From Actinomadura syzygii (GTDB lineage: Bacteria; Actinomycetota; Actinomycetes; Streptosporangiales; Streptosporangiaceae), in NCBI RefSeq assembly GCF_008085905.1, contig NZ_VSFF01000007.1, positions 248,001 to 312,000 on the forward strand: a stretch of DNA of 64,000 nt, given 5' to 3'. This document shows positions 52,051 through 60,348 of the stretch, one piece after another (the stretch's first letter is position 1; the number at the start of each line of letters is the position of its first letter). The translations under genes and the position numbers were made by a program. Below the pieces are notes generated by a model. It made no database searches. It saw nothing but the letters and a program-made list of their open reading frames with translations, and had not been told where the DNA came from.

Positions 52051-52740
52051 GTGCTGGAAGTGATCGGCGCGGGATTCGGGCGGACGGGCACGGCCTCGCT
52101 GAAGGCCGCCCTCGACCGGCTCGGCCACGGCCCCTGCCACCACATGTCCACGATCATCGCCGAGCCGCGCCGCGTCCGGCAGTGGCTCGACGTGGGGGAG
52201 GGCCGCGCGGCCGACTGGGACGCGCTGTTCGACGGCTTCCGCGCCGCGATCGACTGGCCCGCCGCGTCCTACTGGCGGGAGCTCGCCGCGCACTACCCGG
52301 ACGCGAAGGTGATCCTGACCGTCCGCGACCCGGAGCGCTGGTACGGCAGCGTCAGCTCGACGATCTTCGCCCGCGCGCTCGCCGAACGGCGGCTGCCGCT
52401 GCGGCGGCGGATCGTCCGGTGGCTGGTCGCGCGGCGGTCCCCGGACTTCGCCCTCTACCCGCGGATGGCCCGCGCGACGGTCTTCGACCGGGTGTTCGGC
52501 GGGCGCATCGACGACCGGGAGCACGTCCTCGGCGTGTTCGAGCGGCACATCGCCGAGGTCAAGGAGGCGATCCCGGCCGAACGCCTGCTCGTCTTCGACG
52601 TCCGGGACGGCTGGGAGCCGCTGTGCGCGTTCCTCGGCGTCCCCGTCCCGGACGAGCCGTTCCCCGAGTCGAACGAGCGCGCCGCCTGGCACCGCAAGCG
52701 TCCGCGCAGGCTGGCACGCCTGATCCTGCGCGGACGCTGA
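52051..52740 (+). CDS. Sulfotransferase-family protein
   Basis: A 229-residue P-loop protein of the Sulfotransfer_4/NAD-like sulfotransferase group. The 5'-phosphosulfate loop is VIGAGFGRTGTASLKAALDRLG and the 3'-phosphate strand is AKVILTVRDPERWYGSV. LYPRMARATVFDRVFGG and FDVRDGWEPLCAFLGVPVPDEPFPESN are typical of the family. It probably transfers sulfate from PAPS; the acceptor is unknown. The GTG at 52051 gives the family start. It diverges from the adenylating-enzyme gene across 98 nt, so it may act on the same pathway. Confidence 0.85.
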   Translation: MLEVIGAGFGRTGTASLKAALDRLGHGPCHHMSTIIAEPRRVRQWLDVGEGRAADWDALFDGFRAAIDWPAASYWRELAAHYPDAKVILTVRDPERWYGSVSSTIFARALAERRLPLRRRIVRWLVARRSPDFALYPRMARATVFDRVFGGRIDDREHVLGVFERHIAEVKEAIPAERLLVFDVRDGWEPLCAFLGVPVPDEPFPESNERAAWHRKRPRRLARLILRGR

Positions 52741-52746
52741 CGCGCT

Positions 52747-54159
52747 TCACTCCTCGTCGTCGCCCGCCTCGCCCGAGATGCCGGACAGCGTCGGACGCCG
52801 CCGCATCACGAGCAGCCCGATCAGCACGACGACGCCGATGCCGAGCCAGACGAAGCCCAGCTCCTGCGCCGCGACGTCCGCGTTGTAGACGACGTAGCCG
52901 AGGATCGCGAACCCGGCGGCGGGCGCGATCAGGTGGCGCCCCCAGTCCCGGCTCCCGGACCGGACGACGTAGTGCACGACGACCGACACGTGCAGCACCA
53001 GGAACGCCGTCATCGCGCCGAAGTTGACCAGCGAGCTGAGCAGCGTGATGCCGTCGTCGCGCTGCTCCATGTAGAGGCCGAGCGCGAGCGAGACCGCCGC
53101 GACGAGCAGCGTCGCGTTGACCGGGACCTGCCGCCTCGGGTCCACCTTGGCGAGGAAGCGGGGGAGCTGCCGGTCCCGCGCCATCGCGTACAGCAGCCGG
53201 GACGTCGCGGCCTGCGCGACGAGCGAGTTCGCGAAGCCCCACGCGATCGCGGTGGCCGCCGCCGTGAGCTTGGCGAGCCAGACGCCGCCCGCGACGTCGG
53301 CCGCGTCGTAGAACGCGGTGCCCTCCGCGTCGCCGTTCTTGATCAGCCCGTCCGGGTCGGCGACCAGCAGCGACGCCACCCACGTCTGGACGATGAACAG
53401 CACGCCGACGAGCAGCAGCGCCGCGACCATGGACCGTCCGATGGCGCGGGCCGACTCGCGGTTCTCCTCCGCGAGCGTCGAGATCCCGTCGAAGCCGAGG
53501 AAGCTCAGCACGGCGATCGACACCGCGCCGAACACGAGGCTCCACGAGAACGTCGCGTCGTTGTAGATCGGATGGAACCCGCCGCCGCCGTGGCCCTTGC
53601 CCTGGGCCAGCGCCACGACGCCGATCACCAGGAAGACGGCCAGCACGATCAGCTCCGCGACCAGCATGATCCGGTTGATCCGCGCGGTCATCTCGATGCC
53701 GAAGTAGTTCACGGCGGTGTTGAGCAGGACGAACGCGACCAGCCAGAGCCACACCGGGACGTCCGGCACGAGCGAGTTCATCGCCACGCTGGCGATCAGG
53801 TACAGCAGGCTCGGGACCAGCACGTAGTCGAGCAGGATCATCCAGCCGGACAGGAACCCGACCGGCGCGTTGAGGCCGCGTCCCGCGTAGGTGTAGACGG
53901 AGCCCGCCATCGGGAACGCCCGCGACATCTGCGCGTACGACCCGGCGGTGAACAGCATGGCGAGCATCCCGATCGCGTAGGCGAGCGCGACCATGCCGCC
54001 CGACCCCTGGAAGACGCTGCCGAAGATGCCGAACGGCGCGATCGGCACCATGAAGATCAGCCCGTAGACCACCAGGTCACGGAAGCCGAGCGAGCGCCGG
54101 AGCTCCTGGGTGTACCCGTAGCGCTCGATGCCCTCGGGCTGCGCTGAATCGACGGCCAT
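52747..54159 (-). CDS. APC-superfamily amino-acid permease
   Basis: A 470-residue transporter with about twelve helices. It has SLGFRDLVVYGLIFMVPIAPFGIFG (helix 1 unwound glycine region), GSVYTYAGRGLNAPVGFLSGW and LGFDGISTLAEENRE, all classic for the amino acid-polyamine-organocation family. The short acidic tail ends EAGDDEE. The substrate is unknown. It lies 6 nt from the convergent sulfotransferase gene and 99 nt downstream of the substrate-binding-type gene on the same strand. Confidence 0.92.
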   Translation of the reverse strand: MAVDSAQPEGIERYGYTQELRRSLGFRDLVVYGLIFMVPIAPFGIFGSVFQGSGGMVALAYAIGMLAMLFTAGSYAQMSRAFPMAGSVYTYAGRGLNAPVGFLSGWMILLDYVLVPSLLYLIASVAMNSLVPDVPVWLWLVAFVLLNTAVNYFGIEMTARINRIMLVAELIVLAVFLVIGVVALAQGKGHGGGGFHPIYNDATFSWSLVFGAVSIAVLSFLGFDGISTLAEENRESARAIGRSMVAALLLVGVLFIVQTWVASLLVADPDGLIKNGDAEGTAFYDAADVAGGVWLAKLTAAATAIAWGFANSLVAQAATSRLLYAMARDRQLPRFLAKVDPRRQVPVNATLLVAAVSLALGLYMEQRDDGITLLSSLVNFGAMTAFLVLHVSVVVHYVVRSGSRDWGRHLIAPAAGFAILGYVVYNADVAAQELGFVWLGIGVVVLIGLLVMRRRPTLSGISGEAGDDEE

Positions 54160-54225
54160 TGGCGGTCCTTCCTCCGGCGCGGCCCTGATCGGCCCGCCGG
54201 TCCAGCGCGCAGCCTAGAGACATTC

Positions 54226-54240
54226 CTTTCAAATGGAAAG
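54226..54240. promoter_or_regulatory. AT-rich inverted repeat upstream of the permease gene
   Basis: CTTTC (54226-54230), AAATG and GAAAG (54236-54240) form a 5-5-5 palindrome, overlapping AAAGCTTT (54237-54244). It is a rare AT-rich island in the 99-nt gap before the permease gene and may be a regulator site. Confidence 0.4.
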
Positions 54241-54258
54241 CTTTAACGAACAAGCAGT

Positions 54259-55440
54259 TCACAAGCGCGCGATGACGGTGAGGTCGAGGCCGTCCGCCCT
54301 GGCCAGATACCCCTGCGCGGACGGCGGTCCGAGCGGCGCGGCCGACCACGCCCGCCGCACCGCCGGGTCGCCCGCGCCCGCGAGCAGCCGGGCCGCCGCG
54401 GCCCGCGCCCGGCCCGGGGTCAGCGCGCCCGCCGCGGCGAGCGCCGCCAGCAGGTGCACGCCGTCGTAGCAGCCCTCCGCGTACGTGTCGAGGACGGGTC
54501 CGGTGGCGCCGAACGCCGTCCGGTAGCGCTCCGCGAGCGCGAGCCGCCGCTCGTCGCCCTGCCCGGCGAACGACCGCATCACCGAGTACAGCTCCCCGGT
54601 GTCGTCGCCGCCGCCGGCGAGCAGGACGTTCTCCTCCAGCGCCCCCGACAGCCGCACCACCTCGGCCGCCAGCCGCGACGCGGCGAACACCCGGTTGAAC
54701 ACCGCCAGGTCGCGTCCGACCAGGTTCACCAGGACGGCCTGCGCGCGCGCCAGCGCTAGGGCGTCCACCAGCTCCTCGAAGCCCGCCTCGCCCGCCGCCC
54801 AGGGGAAGGGGAGCAGCCGGTCGAGGACGACCGTGCCGCCGAGCGAGCGGACCGTCCGGGAGGCGACCCGGTGCACCGACTGCGGCCAGATGTAGTCGCT
54901 GCCGACCAGCGCCCACCGCCGCAGGCCGCGCCGCTCGGCGAGCCGCAGCATCGCGGGCGTGAACTGCCGTCCGGGCGAGTCGCCGAGCAGCACCACACCG
55001 GCGCCGCGCGGGCCGCCCTCGTGCGGGGGCGTGAACACGTAGGGGGCGCGCCCGGCGAGCGCCGCCTCCAAGGCCCGGTGGACGTCGCTGGTGTGGAACC
55101 CGACGAACGCGTCGACGAGGCCCGCGTCGGCGAGCAGCCGGGCGTCGCCCGCGACCGCGCCGGGCGCGCGCCCGGCGTCCACCGGCACCAGCTCAACCCG
55201 TCGTTTCGGGGGGTGTGGGGGGTCGTCCTCCCACAGGGGCGTGCGCCGCTCCAGCGCCGCCGCCGTGTTCACCTCGGTCGCGGCGAGGCAGGCGGCGCTC
55301 AGCCCGGACGGCCCCGTCAGCCCGAGCGACCCGGACAGCGGGAGCAGCAGCCCGATCCGCAGCGCCGTCGGGTCCGGCCCGGCGACCAGCAGTTCCATGC
55401 TGTCCCTGACGACTGTGCGCACGACCGCCGAACTGTTCAT
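54259..55440 (-). CDS. Periplasmic-binding-type (AmiC/Leu-Ile-Val) protein lacking a signal peptide
   Basis: A 393-residue protein with the type I periplasmic-binding fold of branched-chain amino acid, urea and amide receptors: LRIGLLLPLSGSLGLTGPSGLSAACLAATEVN, LADAGLVDAFVGFHTSDVHRALEAA, RRWALVGSDYIWPQSVHR and LDTYAEGCYDGVHLLAAL. No signal peptide or lipobox precedes the domain, so it should act in the cytoplasm, like AmiC, which binds amides and controls an antiterminator. The ATG at 55440 is 49 nt from the divergent MarR gene. An APC permease follows. It is possibly a sensor for the permease substrate. Confidence 0.82.
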   Translation of the reverse strand: MNSSAVVRTVVRDSMELLVAGPDPTALRIGLLLPLSGSLGLTGPSGLSAACLAATEVNTAAALERRTPLWEDDPPHPPKRRVELVPVDAGRAPGAVAGDARLLADAGLVDAFVGFHTSDVHRALEAALAGRAPYVFTPPHEGGPRGAGVVLLGDSPGRQFTPAMLRLAERRGLRRWALVGSDYIWPQSVHRVASRTVRSLGGTVVLDRLLPFPWAAGEAGFEELVDALALARAQAVLVNLVGRDLAVFNRVFAASRLAAEVVRLSGALEENVLLAGGGDDTGELYSVMRSFAGQGDERRLALAERYRTAFGATGPVLDTYAEGCYDGVHLLAALAAAGALTPGRARAAAARLLAGAGDPAVRRAWSAAPLGPPSAQGYLARADGLDLTVIARL

Positions 55441-55489
55441 GACCCGGCAAGTATGCTCTGCACGGGGCCTGGACGGCGAGGGAGGAACA

Positions 55490-55951
55490 GTGGCGGAGCG
55501 GCACGAGACGACCCTGGACCGGACGACCGGCGCCGACCTGGCCGAACTGGTCGACCTGCTGACCCGCACGCAGCGCGCCCTGGCCCGCGGCCTCGGCGCC
55601 CTCCTCGACGAGGAGGGCATGTCCGTCGAGCAGTGGCGGGTGCTGCGCGCCCTCGCCCACGCCGACGACGTCTCGATGGGCGAGCTCGCGGTCGTCGTCG
55701 AGATCCCGCACCCCACGCTGACCCGGCTCGTCGACTCCCTGGTCGACTCCGCCTACCTCTACCGCACCCACTCCGCCCGCGACCGCCGCCGGGTGTCGGT
55801 GCACGTGTCCGACCTCGGCCGCGCGAAGCTCACCCGCCTGGACGCGCTGGCCCGCGCGCACGAGCGCTCCCTCGCCGAGCGGTACGGGTTCGAGACCGTC
55901 CACGACCTGTCCGTCCTGCTCAGCCGCCTCTGGAACGAGCCACAAATCTGA
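55490..55951 (+). CDS. MarR-family transcriptional regulator
   Basis: A 153-residue winged-helix regulator: MSVEQWRVLRALAHADDVSMGELAVVVEIPHPTLTRLVDSLVDSAYLYR, then the wing with SARDRRRVSVHVSDLGRAKL. The GTG at 55490 follows GGAGGAA at ideal spacing. It diverges from the cytosolic binding-protein gene with 49 nt between starts and probably regulates it and the permease. The ligand is unknown. Confidence 0.9.
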   Translation: MAERHETTLDRTTGADLAELVDLLTRTQRALARGLGALLDEEGMSVEQWRVLRALAHADDVSMGELAVVVEIPHPTLTRLVDSLVDSAYLYRTHSARDRRRVSVHVSDLGRAKLTRLDALARAHERSLAERYGFETVHDLSVLLSRLWNEPQI

Positions 55952-55984
55952 CGCTCCAAGCCGGACCGAGACCATGCCACGGGA

Positions 55985-56026
55985 AAGGCCCCCGGACCTT
56001 CCCTTTTCGGGAGTCCCGGGGGCCTT
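55985..56026. terminator. Terminator between convergent MarR and moeZ genes
   Basis: Stem AAGGCCCCCGG (55985-55995) with CCGGGGGCCTT (56016-56026); the 20-nt loop can extend the pairing. It lies 34 nt after the MarR stop and serves both directions. Confidence 0.8.
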
Positions 56027-56047
56027 GCCGCGTGCTCGGTGCCGTGG

Positions 56048-57229
56048 TCAGTAGCTGGGCTGGGACGGGTCGATCTGGTTGACCCAGGCGAGGATGCCGC
56101 CGCCGACGTGGACGGCGTCGGCGAAGCCCGCGTTCTTGACGACCGCGAGGGCCTCGGCGGAGCGGACGCCCGACTTGCAGTGCAGGACGATCTTCTTGTC
56201 CTGCGGCAGCCGCTCCAGCGCCGACCCGTTCAGGAAGTCGCCCTTCGGGATCAGTGTCGCGCCCGGGATCGAGACGATCTCGTACTCGTTGGGCTCGCGG
56301 ACGTCGACGAGGAAGATGTCGTCGCCGCGGTCCTGCATGCCCTTGAGGTCGATGACGGTGATCGTGGAGTCCTGGGCGGCCTCGGCGGCCTCCTCGGAGA
56401 CCGCGCCGCAGAACGCCTCGTAGTCCTCAAGGAGCTCGGTCTGCGTCGGGTTCTTGCCGCACAGCGGGCACTCCGGGTCCTTGCGGACCTTGACCGACCG
56501 GTACGTCATCTCCAGCGCGTCGTAGATCATCAGGCGGCCGACGAGCGGCTCGCCGATCCCGGCGAGGAGCTTGATCGCCTCGTTCACCTGGATGGAGCCG
56601 ATCGACGCGCAGAGCACGCCGAGCACCCCGCCCTCGGCGCAGGACGGGACCATGCCGGGCGGCGGCGGCTCCGGGTAGAGGCAGCGGTAGCAGGGGCCGT
56701 GCTCGGCCCAGAACACCGACGCCTGGCCGTCGAACCGGTAGATCGACCCCCACACGTACGGCTTGCCGAGCAGGACGGCCGCGTCGTTCACCATGTAGCG
56801 GGTGGCGAAGTTGTCGGTGCCGTCGACGATCAGGTCGTAGCCGGAGAAGATGTCCATGATGTTGTCGCGGTCGAGCGCGGTGTTGTGCACGACCACGTCG
56901 ATCAGCGGGTTGATCTCACGGACGGTCTCGGCCGCCGACTCGACCTTCGGCTTCCCGAGGGACGACTGCCGGTGGATGATCTGCCGCTGCAGGTTGGACT
57001 CGTCCACCACGTCGAAGTCGATGACGCCGAGCGTGCCGACTCCGGCCGCGGCGAGGTACAGCAGGGCCGGAGAGCCGAGCCCGCCCGCGCCGACGACCAG
57101 GACCTTGGCGTTCTTGAGGCGCTTCTGCCCGGACATGCCCACGTCGGGGATGATCAGGTGCCGCGAGTAGCGGTTGACCTCGTCGCGGGTGAGCTCCGCT
57201 GCGGGCTCTACCAGAGGTGGCAACGACAC
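56048..57229 (-). CDS. moeZ: MoeZ/MoeB adenylyltransferase-sulfurtransferase
   Basis: A 393-residue E1-like enzyme that adenylates and thiolates the C-terminus of small sulfur-carrier proteins (MoaD, ThiS, CysO) for molybdopterin, thiamine and cysteine synthesis. The ThiF domain has VLVVGAGGLGSPALLYLAAAGVG and DNFATRYMVNDAA. The zinc CxxC pairs are CYRCLYP and CPLCGKN. The C-terminal rhodanese domain has its active Cys in VLHCKSGVRSAEAL. The GTG at 57229 follows AGGAGCG; upstream starts add about 58 unconserved residues. Confidence 0.94.
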   Translation of the reverse strand: MSLPPLVEPAAELTRDEVNRYSRHLIIPDVGMSGQKRLKNAKVLVVGAGGLGSPALLYLAAAGVGTLGVIDFDVVDESNLQRQIIHRQSSLGKPKVESAAETVREINPLIDVVVHNTALDRDNIMDIFSGYDLIVDGTDNFATRYMVNDAAVLLGKPYVWGSIYRFDGQASVFWAEHGPCYRCLYPEPPPPGMVPSCAEGGVLGVLCASIGSIQVNEAIKLLAGIGEPLVGRLMIYDALEMTYRSVKVRKDPECPLCGKNPTQTELLEDYEAFCGAVSEEAAEAAQDSTITVIDLKGMQDRGDDIFLVDVREPNEYEIVSIPGATLIPKGDFLNGSALERLPQDKKIVLHCKSGVRSAEALAVVKNAGFADAVHVGGGILAWVNQIDPSQPSY

Positions 57230-57451
57230 GGTGGACGCTCCTGTGCTGGGCTCGTTCGAAGGGCGGGGTCGGACGGCGGTGTCACCGTCCTCCCACCCGA
57301 CAACCTTGCCATGCGCCGCCGCATTCCCGGATGTCGCCCAGGCTGCATCCCGGTTGGGGACGCCCCCTGCGCTCCCTGAACCGGCTCTGGACGTCCCCCT
57401 CACCGCGATGTCAGGGCGGAATGTCGTGAAGCACAGTTAATCTTGACTGTT

Positions 57452-58375
57452 GTGGCGTTCCTGCCCCCCTCCGAGCAGCCGCATCCGCCGCGGCCCCCGC
57501 AGCAGCCCGGCATGCCCGCCGGTCCGTCCGGCGTGCCCTTCGCCGGGGGCCCGCCGGGGCCTCCGCCGTGGGCGCCGCCCGGCCCGCTGGGGCCGCCGCG
57601 TCCGCCCGCTCCGCCGGGCCCGCCGCCGCTGACCGTCCTCGGGCTCCGCGCCCGGCAGTGGATGGTCGTCGCGCTCGTCGTGGGGTGCACCTACCTGCTC
57701 ACCACCGGCGTGTCCCTCACCGCCGCGTGGACGACGCTCAACCGCCCGCCGACCAGCGCCGAGCTGCAGATCGCCGCGAACAAGGAGGTCGCGCGCCGCT
57801 GGGAGGCGTGGCCCGCGGAGCGCATCTTCCCCGACCGGATCACCTACCAGCCCATCGCCGGGCACAGCGAGTACGCGACGCGGACGGGCATCGTCCCCGA
57901 CACGGCCTGCGCGGAGGGCGTGGACGACGTGATCGCGAACACGATCCGCAGGCACGAGTGCCGGGCCGTCCTGCGCGCCACCTACGTCGACCAGCTCCAG
58001 GGCATCGTCGTCACCGTGGGCGTCGTCGCGTTCCCCGATCCGTGGAAGGCCGACCGCGCCTACAAGGAGCTGCCCGGCGCGCAGGGCCCGGAAGGGACGG
58101 GCGGCGTCAGCCCCGCCCTGCACGCCGCGCCGTTCGCGGGCACCGCGTCCGCGCGGTTCACCGACGACGCCCGCCAGGACCGGACGATCGACCGCGGCGG
58201 CCCCTACGTAGTGCTGACGACGTCCGGCCAGGTCGACGGGCGGCCCGCCGCCGCGGTCAAGAAGGAGCGGCCGGGCGAGCCGTTCGCGCTGGCGCCGCAG
58301 CTCGGGCACACGATCGCGCGGTCGCTGTCCGCGAAGTCCCTGCCGGACTGCGACGACCCCCTGTGGCGGTGCTGA
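57452..58375 (+). CDS. Proline-rich single-pass membrane protein, hypothetical
   Basis: About 307 residues. A Pro/Gly-rich cytoplasmic region of roughly 60 residues precedes one membrane helix (WMVVALVVGCTYLLTTGVSLTAAW). An extracytoplasmic domain follows (ARRWEAWPAERIFPDRITY, TACAEGVDDVIANTIRRHECRAVLRATYVD, KSLPDCDD) with paired cysteines. I do not recognise a family. Its stop overlaps the ATG of the mycosin-like protease, so the two are coupled and possibly partners. The start is uncertain: GTG 57452 is used; a TTG at 57443 is an option, and the ribosome binding site is weak for both. Confidence 0.75.
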   Translation: MAFLPPSEQPHPPRPPQQPGMPAGPSGVPFAGGPPGPPPWAPPGPLGPPRPPAPPGPPPLTVLGLRARQWMVVALVVGCTYLLTTGVSLTAAWTTLNRPPTSAELQIAANKEVARRWEAWPAERIFPDRITYQPIAGHSEYATRTGIVPDTACAEGVDDVIANTIRRHECRAVLRATYVDQLQGIVVTVGVVAFPDPWKADRAYKELPGAQGPEGTGGVSPALHAAPFAGTASARFTDDARQDRTIDRGGPYVVLTTSGQVDGRPAAAVKKERPGEPFALAPQLGHTIARSLSAKSLPDCDDPLWRC

Positions 58376-59772
58376 TGCCGTCCCCGAGACGCAGGGTCAG
58401 GGCGGCGGCCGCCGTCGGCGCGGTTGCGCTGGCCGGGACGTGGCTCGCGCCCGTCCCCGCGCGCGCCGACGAGGTCCGCGACCGGCAGCGGCCCGTCCTG
58501 AACCTGCTCGGCATGAACGCCGCCTGGAAGATCACCAAGGGCCGGAACGTGACCGTCGCGGTCGTCGACTCCGGCGTGGACGCCCGCCAGGCCGACCTCA
58601 CCGGGTCCGTCATCACCGGCCCGAACATGCTCGCCGACATCGACGCGGGCACGAAGCCGAAGCGGCTGCACGGCACCGGGATGGCGTCGCTGATCGCCGG
58701 GCACGGGCACGGCCCCGGCGGCGGGGCCGGGATGATCGGCATCGCGCCGGAGGCCCGCGTGCTGGCGATCCGCGCGATCGGCGAGCCGGAGGACAAGAGC
58801 TACCTCAGCTACCGGACGTCCGACAAGGCCGAGGGCGCGGTCGCGCGCGGCATCCGCTACGCGACCGACCACGGCGCCGACGTGATCAACCTGTCGCTCG
58901 GCAAGGACGAGGAGGTCGCCGACGAGCGCGCCGCCATCGGCTACGCGATCGGGCGGGGCGTCGTGGTCGTGTCGGCGGTCGGCAACGACGGCGACGAAAA
59001 GCGCAACCTCGACGGGGACGGCTTCGCGCCCTACTCCTACCCGGCGTCCTTCCCCGGCGTGATCGCGGTCGCGGCGACGCGGCCGGGGCACGATCGCGCG
59101 CCGTTCTCCAACCGCAACTACTCGGTGGTCGTGTCGGCGCCGGGCGACGGCCTGCCCGTCGCCGCGCCCGGCGGCCAGTACTTTTTGAGCAGCGGGACGA
59201 GCGACTCCAGCGCGATCGTGTCGGGGATCGCCGCGCTGATCCGGGCGAAGCACCCGAAGATGGCCCCGGCGCTGGTCGCGCAGTCGCTGATCCAGAGTGT
59301 GAAGAACGCGCCGTCCGGGCGCTACGACGCCAACGTCGGGTTCGGCGAGGTGCACGCGGCGCGGGCGCTCGCCGCCGCCGACTCGCTGGCCTCCGCCCAG
59401 GGCGGCGGGACGCCCGGCAAGCCCGAGGGACGGCGGTTCGGCGCCGCCGACCCGGGACCCGTGGAGATCATCGAGCGGCCCGGCTGGGTGCGTCCGCTGA
59501 TCTTCGGGCTGCTGCTCGGCGGGGTCGGCGGGACGGTCGCGGCGGGGGCGATCGCGCTGGCGTTCCGGCGCCGCCATCCCCGTCCGGCCGACGAGCCGCC
59601 GTTCGGGGGGCCGGGGGCGTCGCCGTTCCCGCCGCGAACAGGGGCGCAACCGCCGTATCCGCCGCGGCCCGGGTCCCCTCCGCCGTACCCGCAGCGGTTC
59701 GGCCCGCCCGGCCCGCCCGGCCCGCCGCCTCCGCTCGGCCGGCCGGGCCCGCCGCCGCTAGGGTCGTCGTGA
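58375..59772 (+). CDS. Mycosin-like subtilase (family S8), membrane-anchored
   Basis: A 465-residue protease resembling MycP of type VII secretion. The signal peptide ends near VPARADE. The catalytic Asp is in VAVVDSGVDAR, His in RLHGTGMASLIAG, the oxyanion Asn in VSAVGNDGD, and Ser in SSGTSDSSAIVSGIAALI; the usual Pro after the Ser block is absent. A C-terminal helix (PLIFGLLLGGVGGTVAAGAIALAF) and a Pro-rich cytoplasmic tail follow. No ESX components (EccC, WXG100, PE/PPE) are in the window. It starts at an overlapping TGATG, and the next gene overlaps its stop in turn. Confidence 0.9.
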   Translation: MPSPRRRVRAAAAVGAVALAGTWLAPVPARADEVRDRQRPVLNLLGMNAAWKITKGRNVTVAVVDSGVDARQADLTGSVITGPNMLADIDAGTKPKRLHGTGMASLIAGHGHGPGGGAGMIGIAPEARVLAIRAIGEPEDKSYLSYRTSDKAEGAVARGIRYATDHGADVINLSLGKDEEVADERAAIGYAIGRGVVVVSAVGNDGDEKRNLDGDGFAPYSYPASFPGVIAVAATRPGHDRAPFSNRNYSVVVSAPGDGLPVAAPGGQYFLSSGTSDSSAIVSGIAALIRAKHPKMAPALVAQSLIQSVKNAPSGRYDANVGFGEVHAARALAAADSLASAQGGGTPGKPEGRRFGAADPGPVEIIERPGWVRPLIFGLLLGGVGGTVAAGAIALAFRRRHPRPADEPPFGGPGASPFPPRTGAQPPYPPRPGSPPPYPQRFGPPGPPGPPPPLGRPGPPPLGSS

Positions 59773-60080
59773 TGTTCGCGGATCCCGACGAGTACGCCGA
59801 GGCCGTCCTGGACGCGGTGGAGCAGATCCCGCCGGGCCGCGTCCTCGCCTACGGCGACATCGCCGAACTGGTCGGACGCGGCGGCCCGCGCCAGGTCGGG
59901 CGGGTGATGTCCCTGTACGGCGGCGGCGTCTCGTGGTGGCGGGTCGTCCGCGCGGACGGCAGGCCGCCGGACGGTCACGAGATCGAGGCGCACGAGCAGT
60001 ACCGCGTGGAGGGCACGCCCCTGCGCCCGGACGGCCGCCGCGTCGACATGACCCGCGCCCGCTGGGCGGGCGCCGCCTAG
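59772..60080 (+). CDS. Alkyltransferase-like (ATL) DNA-damage protein
   Basis: A 102-residue protein of the MGMT DNA-binding domain. VLDAVEQIPPGRVLAYGDIAELVGRGGPRQVGRVM gives the helix-turn-helix and Arg finger. The PCHR active-site motif is replaced by SWWRVVRADG, so there is no alkyl-accepting Cys. Such ATL proteins flip and flag O6-alkylguanine for nucleotide excision repair. The ATG overlaps the protease TGA. It lies upstream of adnA, close to the arrangement I recall near mycobacterial Rv3201c-Rv3204. Confidence 0.9.
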   Translation: MFADPDEYAEAVLDAVEQIPPGRVLAYGDIAELVGRGGPRQVGRVMSLYGGGVSWWRVVRADGRPPDGHEIEAHEQYRVEGTPLRPDGRRVDMTRARWAGAA

Positions 60081-60091
60081 ACCGCCTGCCC

Positions 60092-60298
60092 CTAGCCCGT
60101 CCGCGCGCCGTGCAGGCGGGACGCGCAGCCGATGACGGCCGCGAGCACGAGCGGGCTGAGCGCGGCGGCGGCGACCAGGACAAGGCCGTCGGCGGGGCCG
60201 CCCTCCGCGCCTTCCAAGAGAAGATCGCCGTGTGAGCCGACAGTGGGGGCCGACAGTGGGGGCCGACAGTGTGAGCTCGGCGGTTTCTTGGGCGACAT
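60092..60298 (-). CDS. Possible small membrane protein
   Basis: A 68-codon frame. The C-terminal 45 residues contain a plausible membrane helix (GLVLVAAAALSPLVLAAVIGC) and a basic end. The N-terminal part is only a translation of the local 13-bp repeats, so the true start may be an internal TTG. No family is recognised and no clear ribosome binding site is seen. It may be non-coding. Confidence 0.25.
   Translation of the reverse strand: MSPKKPPSSHCRPPLSAPTVGSHGDLLLEGAEGGPADGLVLVAAAALSPLVLAAVIGCASRLHGARTG
60236..60272. repeat. Three tandem 13-bp units upstream of adnA
   Basis: GCCGACAGTGGGG occurs at 60236 and 60249, with a partial third copy at 60262, flanked by GTGTGAGC on the left and GTGAGC on the right. 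Confidence 0.8.
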
Positions 60299-60348
60299 GA
60301 GTGCGTTGTGGTCAGAACCGTCTCGGTGATCTGTTCCAATGAACTGTT

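Noticed and set aside
54259..55716. N-terminal extension of the binding-type protein that could supply a signal peptide
   Set aside because: The upstream residues are Ser/Arg-rich, not a hydrophobic signal, and would overlap the divergent MarR gene.
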